Positions 1 to 7,593 of a stretch of DNA of 21,210 nucleotides are shown here, in pieces. The position numbers and the translations under genes are program-made. How positions within the stretch are numbered: the stretch's first letter is position 1; every line of letters starts with the position of its first letter. Source of the DNA: Actinomycetes bacterium. GTDB lineage: Bacteria > Actinomycetota > Actinomycetes > Actinomycetales > Cellulomonadaceae. The stretch spans positions 1 to 21,210 of the forward strand of contig JAEWGQ010000050.1 of assembly GCA_023388235.1 (NCBI GenBank). The letters are read 5' to 3'. The notes under the pieces were generated by a model that was given only the letters and a program-made list of their open reading frames with translations, searched no databases and had not been told where the DNA came from.

Positions 1-748
1 ACCTCGGCGGGGTGGGGCGGGGGCCGAAGACGGCGGTGCCGACGCGGACGATCGTCGCGCCCTCGGCGACCGCGAGCTCCAGGTCGCCGCTCATGCCCAT
101 GGACAGCGCGCGGGCGTCCGCGGTCCCGGGCGCGCCCGACCCCACGACGGCGTCGCGCACCGCACGCAGGCGCGCGAAGCCTGCGCGCACCACGGCCTCG
201 TCGGGCGAGTTCGCGCCGATCGTCATGAAGCCTGCGAGCCGCAGTCCGTCGAGCGCGGCGACCGCCGTCGCGAGGGCGGGCGCGTCGTCGGGCCGCACGC
301 CCGACTTCGACTCCTCGCCCGAGACGTTGACCTGCACCAGGACGTCGAGCACGCGGCCGTCGCGCGCGCAGCGCGCCGCGAGCGCCTCGGCGAGCGCGAG
401 CGAGTCCACGCTCTCGACCCCGGTCGCGGTGGCGAGGACCTGGTTCACCTTGTTGCGCTGGAGGTGCCCGATCATGTGGACCTCGACCCGCCCCGCCGCC
501 ACGAGGCCGGCGAGTTCAGGCGCCTTCGCGACGAGCTCCTGCACGCGGTTCTCGCCGATCAGGTCCGCACCGGCCTCGACGACCGCGCGCACGGCGTCGC
601 CGGGCTGGGTCTTCGTCGCCACGAGCAGCCGCACGTCCGACGCCGCACGCCCGGCCGCGCGCGCGGCGTCGTCCACCCGGGCCCGCACCCGGTCGAGGTT
701 CTGCGCGATCTGCGCGGGCAGCACGGACGACGGCTCGGGGAGGGGCAT
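1..748 (-). CDS. yggS: YggS/PROSC family PLP homeostasis protein (3' end outside window)
   Basis: This encodes a PLP-binding protein of the YggS/YlmE/PROSC family, which buffers free pyridoxal phosphate and affects amino-acid and keto-acid balance; no enzyme reaction is established for the family. The 249 visible residues show VATKTQ (residues ~43-48, whose lysine holds PLP), IGENRVQE, HMIGHLQRNK, VNVSGEESKSG, GFMTIG and LSMGMSGDLELA followed by a VRVGTAVFG ending. That is the whole fold, so only a few C-terminal residues and the stop lie beyond base 1. The ATG at 748 is chosen because TAGACT lies exactly 6 bases before it, the leaderless pattern seen across this window. The gene starts 10 bases after the stop of the serine recombinase on the same strand. 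YggS often lies in the ftsZ-sepF cluster, but no division gene is visible here. Confidence 0.93.
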   Translation of the reverse strand, partial: MPLPEPSSVLPAQIAQNLDRVRARVDDAARAAGRAASDVRLLVATKTQPGDAVRAVVEAGADLIGENRVQELVAKAPELAGLVAAGRVEVHMIGHLQRNKVNQVLATATGVESVDSLALAEALAARCARDGRVLDVLVQVNVSGEESKSGVRPDDAPALATAVAALDGLRLAGFMTIGANSPDEAVVRAGFARLRAVRDAVVGSGAPGTADARALSMGMSGDLELAVAEGATIVRVGTAVFGPRPTPPR

Positions 749-754
749 GCGGCC

Positions 755-760
755 AGTCTA
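755..760 (-). promoter_or_regulatory. Predicted -10 (TAGACT) for leaderless yggS
   Basis: TAGACT is followed by GGCCGC and then the ATG of yggS, a 6-base gap that would put the transcription start at or next to the start codon. The first three bases of the hexamer are also the TAG stop codon of the recombinase gene. No convincing -35 was identified upstream, where recombinase coding sequence lies. Confidence 0.55.
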
Positions 761-2419
761 GGTAGTCACTCCTCGTGCATCGCCAAGCGACTGGATCGAG
801 CCCTCCTCCCTCCACGCGCCGAGAGAGATGGTGAGTATGGGTAGCTGTCGAGAGGCCGCTACGTCCGCACACAGCGCTCCGCCGAGTGCATGGCAGACGT
901 TCTCCCATGTCCCGTCCCGCGTCCAGTCGGCGAAGTGGTGGGACGCGGTGCTCGTCGAGCCGTAGGCGGCGCGCAGCGTCGGCCAGGAGGCGCCCGTGCG
1001 GACCTTGGCAAAGATCGCGTCAACGCTCCTGCGGGCGCGGTCTCCTCGCCCTCGGGAGAACAGAGGAGCGATGGCCCCCCACTCCTCATCCGACAGATCC
1101 CGGGGCAATACGCCGATTCCGTGCTCTCTGTGCCACACCTCGGCGGCACACGGGGCTCCTCCGCGACGGGCTTCGCGGTCCTCGAGGACCGCCACGGTGG
1201 CGTCCAGTACGTTCAACGCGACGTGGCGGAGCTCGGGCCGCTTGACCGCGCGCAAGGACCCGAGCGTCCCGTCGTCAGCTGCAAGACTCGACACGTGCTC
1301 AACAAGGTCGTCGGCACCACGAGCTTCCACCATGTCGCAGACTGAGAGCCAGACGTGGTCTTCCACGAGGTCGGCATCGAGTGACGCGCATGCGCACGGA
1401 GGAACGTCGGCCTGGTAGCGGCCCCTGCAGCGATATCCACGGTAGCCCCAGGAGAGTGTGCTCGAGTCGGCGCCCGTGTACGTCCTGCCGCACGGAGAGG
1501 TCATCCTCCCGGAGAGTGGGTACGCCGAGCGCCTTCGCGACGGGGTTGTTCGACGAAAGCGTGCTACGAGCGCGTCCGCGTCGCTCTCGCTGACGATTCT
1601 CGGTAGAGAGATCCTGACGCTCTCGCCCCAGAGCGGCTCGCCGTCCCGTCCACGGAGAGCATGCCGCCCCCGGAAGTGGATGACGGCGTCGATGGTCGCG
1701 GTGGAGAGGACCCTGCTCCGCAGGTTGCCCTCGGTCCAGGGGCGTCCCGAACGGGTTGGTCGACCCTCGATGTTGAGCCTGGCTGCCGCCGCGGCGAACG
1801 ACACGCCGTCGCGGAGAACGAGGTCGACCGTCTCGGTGATCGTCCGAGCCTCCGACTGGTCGATCTCGAGGTGCGGTGACGAGAGCTGGTCTCTGGCGAC
1901 GCGGTACCCGAAAGGCGGTCTTCCGCCGATGTGAGGGGCGCCGGTCGATTGCGCCTTTGCCTGAAGTCCACCTTGCGTCCGACGGCGGATGTCATCCACC
2001 TCGGCAGCAGCGCGTGCAGCGAGGACCTCCACCACCGCGCGCCCCAACCGGCACAGATCGTCGACCCTCAGCGACGACACGGCGAGCGCGACCCCAGCGG
2101 CGGCCAACGCGTCCACGGTGTCCCAGATGTCTCGTCCTGAACCGAGCCGGTCGATGCTGTCGATCACCACGACCTCGAAGTCGTGTCGCTCGGCAGCGGT
2201 CACGAGCGCCGAGAACCCAGGCCGTCGGGAGGGCGCGGAGAGTCGTGAGACACCGAGGTCGACGAAGGATCGAAGGTAGCGCCAGGAACTGTCGTCCGCG
2301 TAGGCACGGACTGCGTTCTCCTGGCGAACGAGGCCGAAGCGAGCTGCCTGACGCCTCTGACTGACTCGTTGATACCCGACCGCGCGCGAGCCCGCTGACA
2401 CGTTGGATGAAGACTCCAC
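758..2419 (-). CDS. Large serine recombinase with C-terminal IS4/IS5-transposase-like (DUF4096) domain
   Basis: Numbering is from an upstream in-frame ATG at 2461. Residues ~26-170 are a resolvase catalytic domain: YQRVS with nucleophile Ser34, Gln38, RPGF (Arg80), DRLG (Asp104, Arg105) and Glu154. Residues ~178-266 match the Recombinase domain (GGRPPFGYRV onward). Residues ~315-375 are a degenerate zinc ribbon with Cys324, Cys345, Cys356 and Cys358. Residues ~456-527 (LSDEEWGAIAPL, VRTGASW, DWTRDGTWE) resemble the DUF4096 DNA-binding domain of IS4/IS5 transposases, an unexpected fusion. I start at GTG 2419 because AGGAG and AGGGG lie just upstream; the ATG at 2461 lacks a clear ribosome binding site. 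Against the usual DRLGRS, one Arg (gamma-delta Arg71) is missing, and Val155 replaces Arg125. Sample lines are 60-67% G+C against 73-77% around, which suggests transfer. The frame is intact; activity is uncertain. Confidence 0.9.
   Translation of the reverse strand: MESSSNVSAGSRAVGYQRVSQRRQAARFGLVRQENAVRAYADDSSWRYLRSFVDLGVSRLSAPSRRPGFSALVTAAERHDFEVVVIDSIDRLGSGRDIWDTVDALAAAGVALAVSSLRVDDLCRLGRAVVEVLAARAAAEVDDIRRRTQGGLQAKAQSTGAPHIGGRPPFGYRVARDQLSSPHLEIDQSEARTITETVDLVLRDGVSFAAAAARLNIEGRPTRSGRPWTEGNLRSRVLSTATIDAVIHFRGRHALRGRDGEPLWGESVRISLPRIVSESDADALVARFRRTTPSRRRSAYPLSGRMTSPCGRTYTGADSSTLSWGYRGYRCRGRYQADVPPCACASLDADLVEDHVWLSVCDMVEARGADDLVEHVSSLAADDGTLGSLRAVKRPELRHVALNVLDATVAVLEDREARRGGAPCAAEVWHREHGIGVLPRDLSDEEWGAIAPLFSRGRGDRARRSVDAIFAKVRTGASWPTLRAAYGSTSTASHHFADWTRDGTWENVCHALGGALCADVAASRQLPILTISLGAWREEGSIQSLGDARGVTT
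760..766 (+). repeat. Left 7-base inverted repeat (AGGTAGT)
   Basis: AGGTAGT here is the reverse complement of ACTACCT at 2522-2528, and the two copies lie at opposite ends of the recombinase block. It overlaps the last codons of the recombinase gene. Seven bases is short enough to occur by chance. Confidence 0.3.
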
Positions 2420-2473
2420 GGTGCACCCCTGCTGCTCCTGAACGGCCGACCATCGGCACATGTGTTGGTCGGG

Positions 2474-2479
2474 AGAGTA
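2474..2479 (-). promoter_or_regulatory. Possible -10 (TACTCT) for the recombinase gene
   Basis: TACTCT on the minus strand lies 12 bases before the ATG at 2461 and about 54 before the preferred GTG at 2419. No good -35 is visible at the expected distance, so this is weak. Confidence 0.25.
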
Positions 2480-2521
2480 GCCATCGCCCCCGACACGCGC
2501 GGTGAGCCGCAGGAGTGCTGT

Positions 2522-2528
2522 ACTACCT
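2522..2528 (-). repeat. Right 7-base inverted repeat (AGGTAGT on minus strand)
   Basis: This is the partner of 760-766. It overlaps the stop codon region of ybaK (TAG at 2523-2525), just as the left copy touches the recombinase stop. Confidence 0.3.
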
Positions 2529-3026
2529 CGCGATCGGGGCGGCCGTGCCCGCGGTGAGGCGCAGCAGGTCCGCGGGCGCCAGACCGACGTCGAGCCCGCG
2601 GCGCCCGCCCGAGACGTAGACGGCGTCGAACGCGAGCGCGCTGTCGTCGAGGAACGTGCGGTGGGGCTGCTTCTGGCCCAGCGGCGAGATCCCGCCGACG
2701 ACGTAGCCCGTCGCGTGCTCGGCCGCGGCGGGCTCGGCCATGCTCGCCTTCTTACCGCCTGCGGCCTTGGCGAGCGCCTTCAGGTCGAGCTGTCGGTCGA
2801 CCGGCACGATCCCCACCACGAGCGGGCCGCCATCGACCACGGCGAGCAGCGTCTTGAACACCTGCTCCGCGGGCACCCCGATGGCCGCGGCCGCCTCGAG
2901 CCCGAAGGACAGCTCGCTCGACGGGTCGTGCTCGTACGGGTGGAGCGTGTGCGCGACCCCCTCGCGCTCGAGGAGGGCGACCGCGGGCGTGCCGGCGTGC
3001 GCGGAGGACTTCGACTTCTTGGCCAC
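2523..3026 (-). CDS. ybaK: YbaK/EbsC-type aminoacyl-tRNA deacylase
   Basis: This is a cytoplasmic trans-editing protein of the YbaK/ProX fold, which hydrolyses Cys-tRNA(Pro) formed by mischarging prolyl-tRNA synthetase. The 167-residue length is normal for the family. Visible family features are the N-terminal HPYEHDP stretch, EQVFKTLLAVVDG (with the conserved FKTL lysine), VPVDRQLDLKALAKAAG, the glycine-rich YVVGGISPLGQK loop (residues ~107-118) and DVGLAPADLLRL at the C-terminus. The GTG at 3026 is supported by CAGAAT six bases upstream, implying a leaderless mRNA. The gene is on the same strand as the VIT-family gene before it and ends at the edge of the recombinase block without obvious damage to its C-terminus. 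Confidence 0.93.
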   Translation of the reverse strand: MAKKSKSSAHAGTPAVALLEREGVAHTLHPYEHDPSSELSFGLEAAAAIGVPAEQVFKTLLAVVDGGPLVVGIVPVDRQLDLKALAKAAGGKKASMAEPAAAEHATGYVVGGISPLGQKQPHRTFLDDSALAFDAVYVSGGRRGLDVGLAPADLLRLTAGTAAPIAR

Positions 3027-3032
3027 GGCCCG

Positions 3033-3038
3033 ATTCTG
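3033..3038 (-). promoter_or_regulatory. Predicted -10 (CAGAAT) for leaderless ybaK
   Basis: CAGAAT, then CGGGCC, then the GTG start: the same 6-base spacing as its neighbours, with C in place of the first T. Confidence 0.45.
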
Positions 3039-3051
3039 CCGCAGCGGCGAG

Positions 3052-3777
3052 CTAGACGTTCACGTCGAGCAGCGAGCCGATCGCGTACGTCACGCCCATC
3101 GCGACCGCGCCGCCGACGACGGTTCTCACCGTCGCGCGGCGCGTCGGCGCGTTGCCGAGGCGCGCCGACCCCCAGCCGGTGAGGACGAGCGCGAGCACGA
3201 CGGCGACGAAGGTGAGCGGGATGCGGATGGTCGTCGGGGCGAGGAGGATCGCCGCGAGCGGCAGCAGCCCGCCGACGGTGAACGACACGATCGAGGCGAC
3301 CGCGGCCTCCCACGGGCTCGTGAGCTCGTCGGGGTCGATGTGCAGCTCGGCGTCGGCGTGCGCGGCGAGCGGGTCGCGCTCGGTGAGCTGGACGGCGACC
3401 TGGCGTGCGAGGTCGGGCGTCAGACCCTTCGCCTCGTAGATGCCGGCGAGCTCGTCGAGCTCCTCGTCCGGCATCTCCGCGAGCTCGCGGCGCTCGGTCG
3501 CCAGCAGCGCCTTCTCGGTGTCGCGCTGCGTGCTCACCGAGACGTACTCGCCCGCGGCCATCGACAGCGCGCCCGCGAGCAGCGCCGCGCCGCCCGCCGT
3601 CGCGATGACGGGGATCGACGTGCTCGTCGCCGCGACGCCCACGACGACGCCCGCCGTCGACACGATGCCGTCGTTCGCGCCGAGCACTCCCGCCCGGAGC
3701 CGGTTGAGCCGCGAGCCCGTGCTCTCCGGGTGGTGGGGCTCGCCGGGGTGCCGCCCGGTGCGCGGTGCGTCGCTCAT
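3052..3777 (-). CDS. VIT1/CCC1 family membrane transporter (iron/manganese type)
   Basis: This is an integral membrane protein of the vacuolar iron transporter family, which moves Fe2+ or Mn2+ across membranes; the bacterial substrate cannot be told from sequence. Family marks are GANDGIVSTAGVVVGVA (residues ~34-50), the small-residue helix ending in SMAAGEYVSVSTQRD (~72-87), the acidic cytoplasmic middle segment (ERRELAEMPDEELDEL and following, ~93-150) that binds metal in plant VIT1, and two pairs of hydrophobic helices at ~155-240. The length of 241 residues is typical. The ATG at 3777 has TACGGT six bases upstream. It lies 25 bases before ybaK, which however has its own -10, so co-transcription is only possible. 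Confidence 0.9.
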   Translation of the reverse strand: MSDAPRTGRHPGEPHHPESTGSRLNRLRAGVLGANDGIVSTAGVVVGVAATSTSIPVIATAGGAALLAGALSMAAGEYVSVSTQRDTEKALLATERRELAEMPDEELDELAGIYEAKGLTPDLARQVAVQLTERDPLAAHADAELHIDPDELTSPWEAAVASIVSFTVGGLLPLAAILLAPTTIRIPLTFVAVVLALVLTGWGSARLGNAPTRRATVRTVVGGAVAMGVTYAIGSLLDVNV

Positions 3778-3783
3778 GATCTC

Positions 3784-3789
3784 ACCGTA
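3784..3789 (-). promoter_or_regulatory. Predicted -10 (TACGGT) for leaderless VIT-family gene
   Basis: TACGGT, GAGATC, ATG on the minus strand: a 6-base gap to the start codon. Confidence 0.5.
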
Positions 3790-3853
3790 GGGCGCTGCCG
3801 CCGGAGCGCGACCGGTGGCGCGAGACCGTCGACCACGACCGCCGCGCGTCCTC

Positions 3854-3859
3854 TACCCT
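3854..3859 (+). promoter_or_regulatory. Predicted -10 (TACCCT) for leaderless CMD-family gene
   Basis: TACCCT ends 7 bases before the GTG at 3867, leaving no room for a ribosome binding site between a start site at +1 and the start codon. Confidence 0.5.
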
Positions 3860-3866
3860 GCACCGC

Positions 3867-4292
3867 GTGACGCAGGGGAACTCCACGGACGACAGGCCGA
3901 CGACGCGCGCGGAGCGCTACGAGCACGGGCGGGCGGTGTTCGGCGCGGTCAACGAGGCGGCGCCCGCCGCGATCGCCGAGGCGCTCGCGGACGTCTCGCC
4001 CGAGCTCGAGCACCAGATCTCGGCGTGGGCCTACGGCGAGATGTACGCACGGCCGCACCTGGAGCCGCGCGACCGCCAGCTCGTCACGCTGGGCATGCTC
4101 GCCGCGCTCGGCGGGTGCGAGGCCCAGCTCGACATCCACGTGGGCACCGCGCTCGACGTCGGGCTGACGCCCCGGGAGATCGTCGAGGCGCTCCTCCAGT
4201 CGGCCGTGTACTGCGGCTTCCCGCGCGCCCTCAACGCGACCGCGGTCGCGAAGGAGGTCTTCGCGCGGCGCGGGCTCCTGCCGGTCGAGTGA
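3867..4292 (+). CDS. Carboxymuconolactone decarboxylase family protein
   Basis: This is a small all-helical protein of the CMD/AhpD superfamily. The sequence resembles the gamma-carboxymuconolactone decarboxylase branch: PRDRQLVTLGMLAALGGCEAQLD-like text at residues ~64-90, HVGTALDVGLTPREIVE, then QSAVYCGFPRALNA. The Cys in GGCEAQ and the one in YCGFP are not spaced as the AhpD CxxC redox pair, so a peroxidase-like redox role is not supported. There is no aromatic catabolic gene nearby, so the substrate is unknown. The 141-residue length fits a single domain. The start is GTG 3867, placed by the TACCCT hexamer. It is divergent from the VIT-family gene and convergent with the helicase. Confidence 0.88.
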   Translation: MTQGNSTDDRPTTRAERYEHGRAVFGAVNEAAPAAIAEALADVSPELEHQISAWAYGEMYARPHLEPRDRQLVTLGMLAALGGCEAQLDIHVGTALDVGLTPREIVEALLQSAVYCGFPRALNATAVAKEVFARRGLLPVE

Positions 4293-4295
4293 GGG

Positions 4296-4313
4296 CCGGG
4301 CCCGGACGCCCGG
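4296..4313. terminator. Weak bidirectional hairpin between convergent genes
   Basis: CCGGGC (4296-4301) and GCCCGG (4308-4313) can form a 6-bp GC stem with a 6-base loop in the 40-base gap between the CMD-family gene and the helicase gene. It overlaps a short tandem CCCGGACG duplication (4301-4316). There is no T-tract on either side, so termination is a guess. Confidence 0.3.
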
Positions 4314-4332
4314 ACGCCCGTGCGCACCCGGC

Positions 4333-7014
4333 CTACAGCGGCCCGACGGCGAGCACCGTCACCACGGGCTCGCCCGCCTCGTCGCTCGCCGCGAGGTCGA
4401 CGCTCGCCGTGATCGCCCAGTCGTGGTCGCCCGCCGGATCGTCGAGCACCTGCCGCACGAGCCACGTGCCCGCGGGCACCACGCCGCCGGGGGCGTGCTC
4501 CGCCGTCGGGCCCTCGTGGCCTGCGGGCAGCTCGGCGCCCGCCTCGACGACGCGGAACAGCGCCGCGGAGCGGGCGCCGGGCCCGATGCCGATCGCGTCG
4601 TCGCCCTGGTCCTCGAAGAGCGGGTCGAGCGCGTCGCCCCACGCGTCCGCGTCCCAGCCCGCGCCGCCGTCGAGCGCGCCGAGCGCGCGGTAGTCCTCAC
4701 GCGCCGCGAGCTCCACGCGCTTGAACAGCGCGTTGCGCACGAGGCGGCGGAACGCGCGCGGGTTGCCTGTGACGGGACGCGTCGGCGCCTCGGCCCCCGC
4801 CCCGGAGAGCGGGCCGTCGCCCACCTCGGTGTCCGCGTCGTCGTCGACCGGGTGCGCCAGGCGCTCCCACTCGTCGAGGAGCGACGAGTCGACGCCGCGC
4901 ACCAGCTCGCCGAGCCACTCGACGATCTCCTGCACCTCCTCGGTGCGGTGCTCCTCGGGGACGACCTGGCGCAGCGCCCGGTAGGCGTCCGCGAGGTAGC
5001 GCAGCACCACGCCCTCCGTGCGCTCGAGCCCGTAGACGGACACGAACTCCGCGAACGTCATGGCGCGCTCGACCATGTCGCGGACCACGGACTTGGGGGA
5101 GAGCTCGGCGTCCGCGACCCACGGGTTGGACCGCTTGTACATCGCGAACGCGGGCGCGAGCAGCTCCTCGAGCGGCTTGGGCCACGTGATCTCCTCGAGC
5201 AGCGCCATGCGCTCCTCGTACTCGTACCCCTCGGCCTTCATCGCGGCGACGGCCTCGCCCTTGGCGGCGTTCTGCTGGGCGTAGAGGACCTGGCGCGGGT
5301 CGTCGAGCGTCGCCTCGATGACGGAGACGACGTCGAGCGCGTGGGTCGCGCCCTCGACGTCGAGCAGGTCCAGGGCCGCGAGCGCGAACGGCGACAGCGG
5401 CTGGTTGAGCGCGAACTCGCGCGGCAGGTCGCCGACCAGGCGCACGCTCGGGCGGTAGCCCGCGGGGCGCGACGGGTCGGGGACGCGCACGCGCTCGACG
5501 ATGCCCGCCACGCGCAGCGAGCGGTAGATGCGGAACGTCTGGCGCACGTGCTCGCGGCGCTGCGACTCGGTGTCGTGGTTCGCGAGGAGGAGGTGGCGCA
5601 TGGCCTCGACCGGGTCGCGGCGCGGGTCGCTCGCGTCGGCCTGCCCGCCGCGACCGTGCTGCGCGGTGCGCGCGAGGACGTTGAGCACCATGGCGTGCGT
5701 GACGGTGAAGTGGCTCGTCAGCGGCTCGGGCTCGGCGTCGCGCAGGCGCTCGAACGTCGCGTCGGTCCAGTTGACCGAGCCCTGCGGCGCCTTCTTGCGG
5801 ACGATCTTCTTGAGCTTCTTCGGGTCGTCGCCCGCCTTGGCGAGCATCTTGCGGTTCTCGATGACGTGGTCGGGCGCCATGACGAGCACCTCGCCCACGG
5901 TGTCGTACCCGGCGCGGCCCGCGCGCCCCGCGATCTGGTGGAACTCGCGTGCCGTGAGGTGGCGCATGCGCTCGCCGTCGAACTTCACGAGGCTCGTGAG
6001 CAGCACGGTGCGGATCGGCACGTTGATGCCGACGCCGAGCGTGTCCGTGCCGCACACGACCTTGAGCAGGCCCGCCTGCGTGAGGCGTTCGACGACGCGC
6101 CGGTACTTGGGCAGCATGCCCGCGTGGTGCACGCCCACGCCGTGCCGCAGGAACTTGCTGAGCGTCTTGCCGAACCCGGTGCCGAAGCGGAAGTCGCCGA
6201 GCTCGGCGGCGATCGCCTCCTTCTCGGACTTCGTCGCGACGTTCATCGACAGCAGCGACTGCGCGCGCTCGACCGCGTCCTTCTGGGTGAAGTGCACGAC
6301 GTACACGGGCGCGCGGCGCGTGCTGACGAGCTCCTCGATGACCTCGGTGAGCGGCTCGACGACGTAGCTGAAGTGCAGGGGGACCGGCCGCTGCGCGGTG
6401 GTCACCTCGGCGACGGGCCGACCGGTGCGCTCCTCGAGCTCCTCGACGAACCGGGTCGTGTCGCCGAGCGTCGCGGACATGAGCAGGAACTGGGTGTTCG
6501 GCAGCTCGAGCAGCGGCACCTGCCACGCCCAGCCGCGCTGCGGGTCGGCGTAGAAGTGGAACTCGTCCATCACGACCTGGCCGATGTCCGCGTCCGGGCC
6601 CTGCCGCAGCGCGAGGTTGGCGAGGATCTCCGCGGTGCAGCAGATGATCGGCGCGTCGGGGTTCACCGCCGAGTCGCCGGTCATCATGCCCACGTGCGCG
6701 GAGCCGAAGGCCTCGACCAGGGCGAAGAACTTCTCGCTCACCAGGGCCTTGAGCGGCGCCGTGTAGTACGTGCGGCGGCCCTGGGCGAGCGCGACGAAGT
6801 GCGCGGCGGTCGCCACCAGGGACTTCCCGGAGCCGGTCGGCGTCGAGAGGATGACGTGGGAGCCCGTCACGAGCTCGAGCAGCGCCTCGTCCTGGTGCGG
6901 GTAGAGCGCGAGGCCCTGGTCGGCGGCCCAGCCGGTGAACGCCGCGTAGAGCGCGTCGGCGTCGTGCGGGTTCGCGGGGACCCGGTCGGCGAGGGTCGAT
7001 CGGGAGGCAGCCAC
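4333..7014 (-). CDS. Ski2-like DEAD/DEAH-box helicase with DUF3516 C-terminus
   Basis: This is an 893-residue superfamily 2 ATP-dependent helicase. Motif I is TPTGSGKS (residues ~58-65), motif II is DEFH (150-153, instead of the usual DEVH/DEAH), motif III SAT (180-182), motif [13 protein letters not shown] (322-333) and motif [12 protein letters not shown] (360-369). The remaining ~490 residues match what is called DUF3516 in actinobacterial helicases; its role is not known to me. The likely substrate is RNA or structured nucleic acid, by analogy to Ski2/Mtr4, which is inference. The GTG at 7014 is supported by AAAGGA seven bases upstream, so this gene, unlike most here, has a leader. It is divergent from rnhA over a 44-base gap. 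Confidence 0.93.
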   Translation of the reverse strand: MAASRSTLADRVPANPHDADALYAAFTGWAADQGLALYPHQDEALLELVTGSHVILSTPTGSGKSLVATAAHFVALAQGRRTYYTAPLKALVSEKFFALVEAFGSAHVGMMTGDSAVNPDAPIICCTAEILANLALRQGPDADIGQVVMDEFHFYADPQRGWAWQVPLLELPNTQFLLMSATLGDTTRFVEELEERTGRPVAEVTTAQRPVPLHFSYVVEPLTEVIEELVSTRRAPVYVVHFTQKDAVERAQSLLSMNVATKSEKEAIAAELGDFRFGTGFGKTLSKFLRHGVGVHHAGMLPKYRRVVERLTQAGLLKVVCGTDTLGVGINVPIRTVLLTSLVKFDGERMRHLTAREFHQIAGRAGRAGYDTVGEVLVMAPDHVIENRKMLAKAGDDPKKLKKIVRKKAPQGSVNWTDATFERLRDAEPEPLTSHFTVTHAMVLNVLARTAQHGRGGQADASDPRRDPVEAMRHLLLANHDTESQRREHVRQTFRIYRSLRVAGIVERVRVPDPSRPAGYRPSVRLVGDLPREFALNQPLSPFALAALDLLDVEGATHALDVVSVIEATLDDPRQVLYAQQNAAKGEAVAAMKAEGYEYEERMALLEEITWPKPLEELLAPAFAMYKRSNPWVADAELSPKSVVRDMVERAMTFAEFVSVYGLERTEGVVLRYLADAYRALRQVVPEEHRTEEVQEIVEWLGELVRGVDSSLLDEWERLAHPVDDDADTEVGDGPLSGAGAEAPTRPVTGNPRAFRRLVRNALFKRVELAAREDYRALGALDGGAGWDADAWGDALDPLFEDQGDDAIGIGPGARSAALFRVVEAGAELPAGHEGPTAEHAPGGVVPAGTWLVRQVLDDPAGDHDWAITASVDLAASDEAGEPVVTVLAVGPL

Positions 7015-7044
7015 CCGCCGATCCTTTCACGCGGCGCGCGCCCC

Positions 7045-7050
7045 TACAGT
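7045..7050 (+). promoter_or_regulatory. Predicted -10 (TACAGT) for leaderless rnhA
   Basis: TACAGT ends 8 bases before the ATG at 7059. It lies in the 44-base gap shared with the divergent helicase gene. Confidence 0.5.
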
Positions 7051-7058
7051 GGGCGACC

Positions 7059-7520
7059 ATGAGCACCGCCGACACGACCCCGCCCGCCGTCGAGATGTGG
7101 ACCGACGGGGCCTGCAAGGGCAACCCCGGGGTCGGCGGGTGGGGCGCCCTGCTGCGGGCGAACGGCCACGAGCGCGAGCTGTTCGGCGGCGAGGCCGTCA
7201 CGACGAACAACCGCATGGAGCTGCGGGCCGTCATCGAGGGGCTGCGGGCCCTGAACCAGCCCTGCCGCGTCGACCTGCACGTCGACTCGCAGTACGTGAT
7301 GAACGGCGTGACGAAGTGGGTCGCCGGCTGGAAGCGCAACGGCTGGCGCACCGCGGACAAGAAGCCGGTGAAGAACCAGGACCTCTGGGAGGCCCTGGAC
7401 GCCGAGGTGGCACGGCACGCCGTGCGCTGGCACTGGGTGAAGGGGCACGCCGGCGACCCGGGCAACGAGCGGGCGGACCAGCTCGCCAACCGGGGCGTGG
7501 ACCAGGTGCGCGCGGGCTGA
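7059..7520 (+). CDS. rnhA: Ribonuclease HI
   Basis: This is a cytoplasmic endonuclease that cuts the RNA strand of RNA:DNA hybrids. All four carboxylates of the E. coli enzyme are present with a constant offset of six: Asp16 (in [11 protein letters not shown]), Glu54 (NNRMEL), Asp76 (HVDSQYV) and Asp140 (GNERAD), together with His130 in VKGHAG. The basic handle segment [16 protein letters not shown] (residues ~91-106) is also present, marking the E. coli-like class. At 153 residues it is full length with no extra C-terminal phosphatase domain, unlike the fused RNase HI proteins of mycobacteria. It starts at ATG 7059 behind TACAGT, and is divergent from the DUF3516 helicase. Confidence 0.97.
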   Translation: MSTADTTPPAVEMWTDGACKGNPGVGGWGALLRANGHERELFGGEAVTTNNRMELRAVIEGLRALNQPCRVDLHVDSQYVMNGVTKWVAGWKRNGWRTADKKPVKNQDLWEALDAEVARHAVRWHWVKGHAGDPGNERADQLANRGVDQVRAG

Positions 7521-7593
7521 GCACCGCGGGCCGGGCGCCGCTGCCCCTGCCCCTGCACGCGTCCCGCGCCGCGCCGCCGTGCGCCGGCACCCA

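Larger units (their letters stand above)
760..2528. mobile_element. Putative single-gene insertion carrying the serine recombinase
   Basis: The block between the yggS start and the ybaK stop contains only the recombinase gene, has visibly lower G+C than both flanks and differs in codon use. Its edges carry a 7-base inverted repeat, AGGTAGT at 760-766 and ACTACCT at 2522-2528. Extent and mobility are inferred; no target duplication and no convincing att core was found. Confidence 0.4.

Noticed and set aside
778..2488. 7-base direct repeat CATCGCC at 778-784 and 2482-2488 as attachment sites of the recombinase element
   Set aside because: The sequence is GC-biased and short, the left copy is inside the recombinase frame away from the edge, and nothing else supports a core there.
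4301..4320. Tandem CCCGGACG repeat (2.5 units) as a functional repeat
   Set aside because: It is too short, and is better explained as part of a GC-rich intergenic hairpin.
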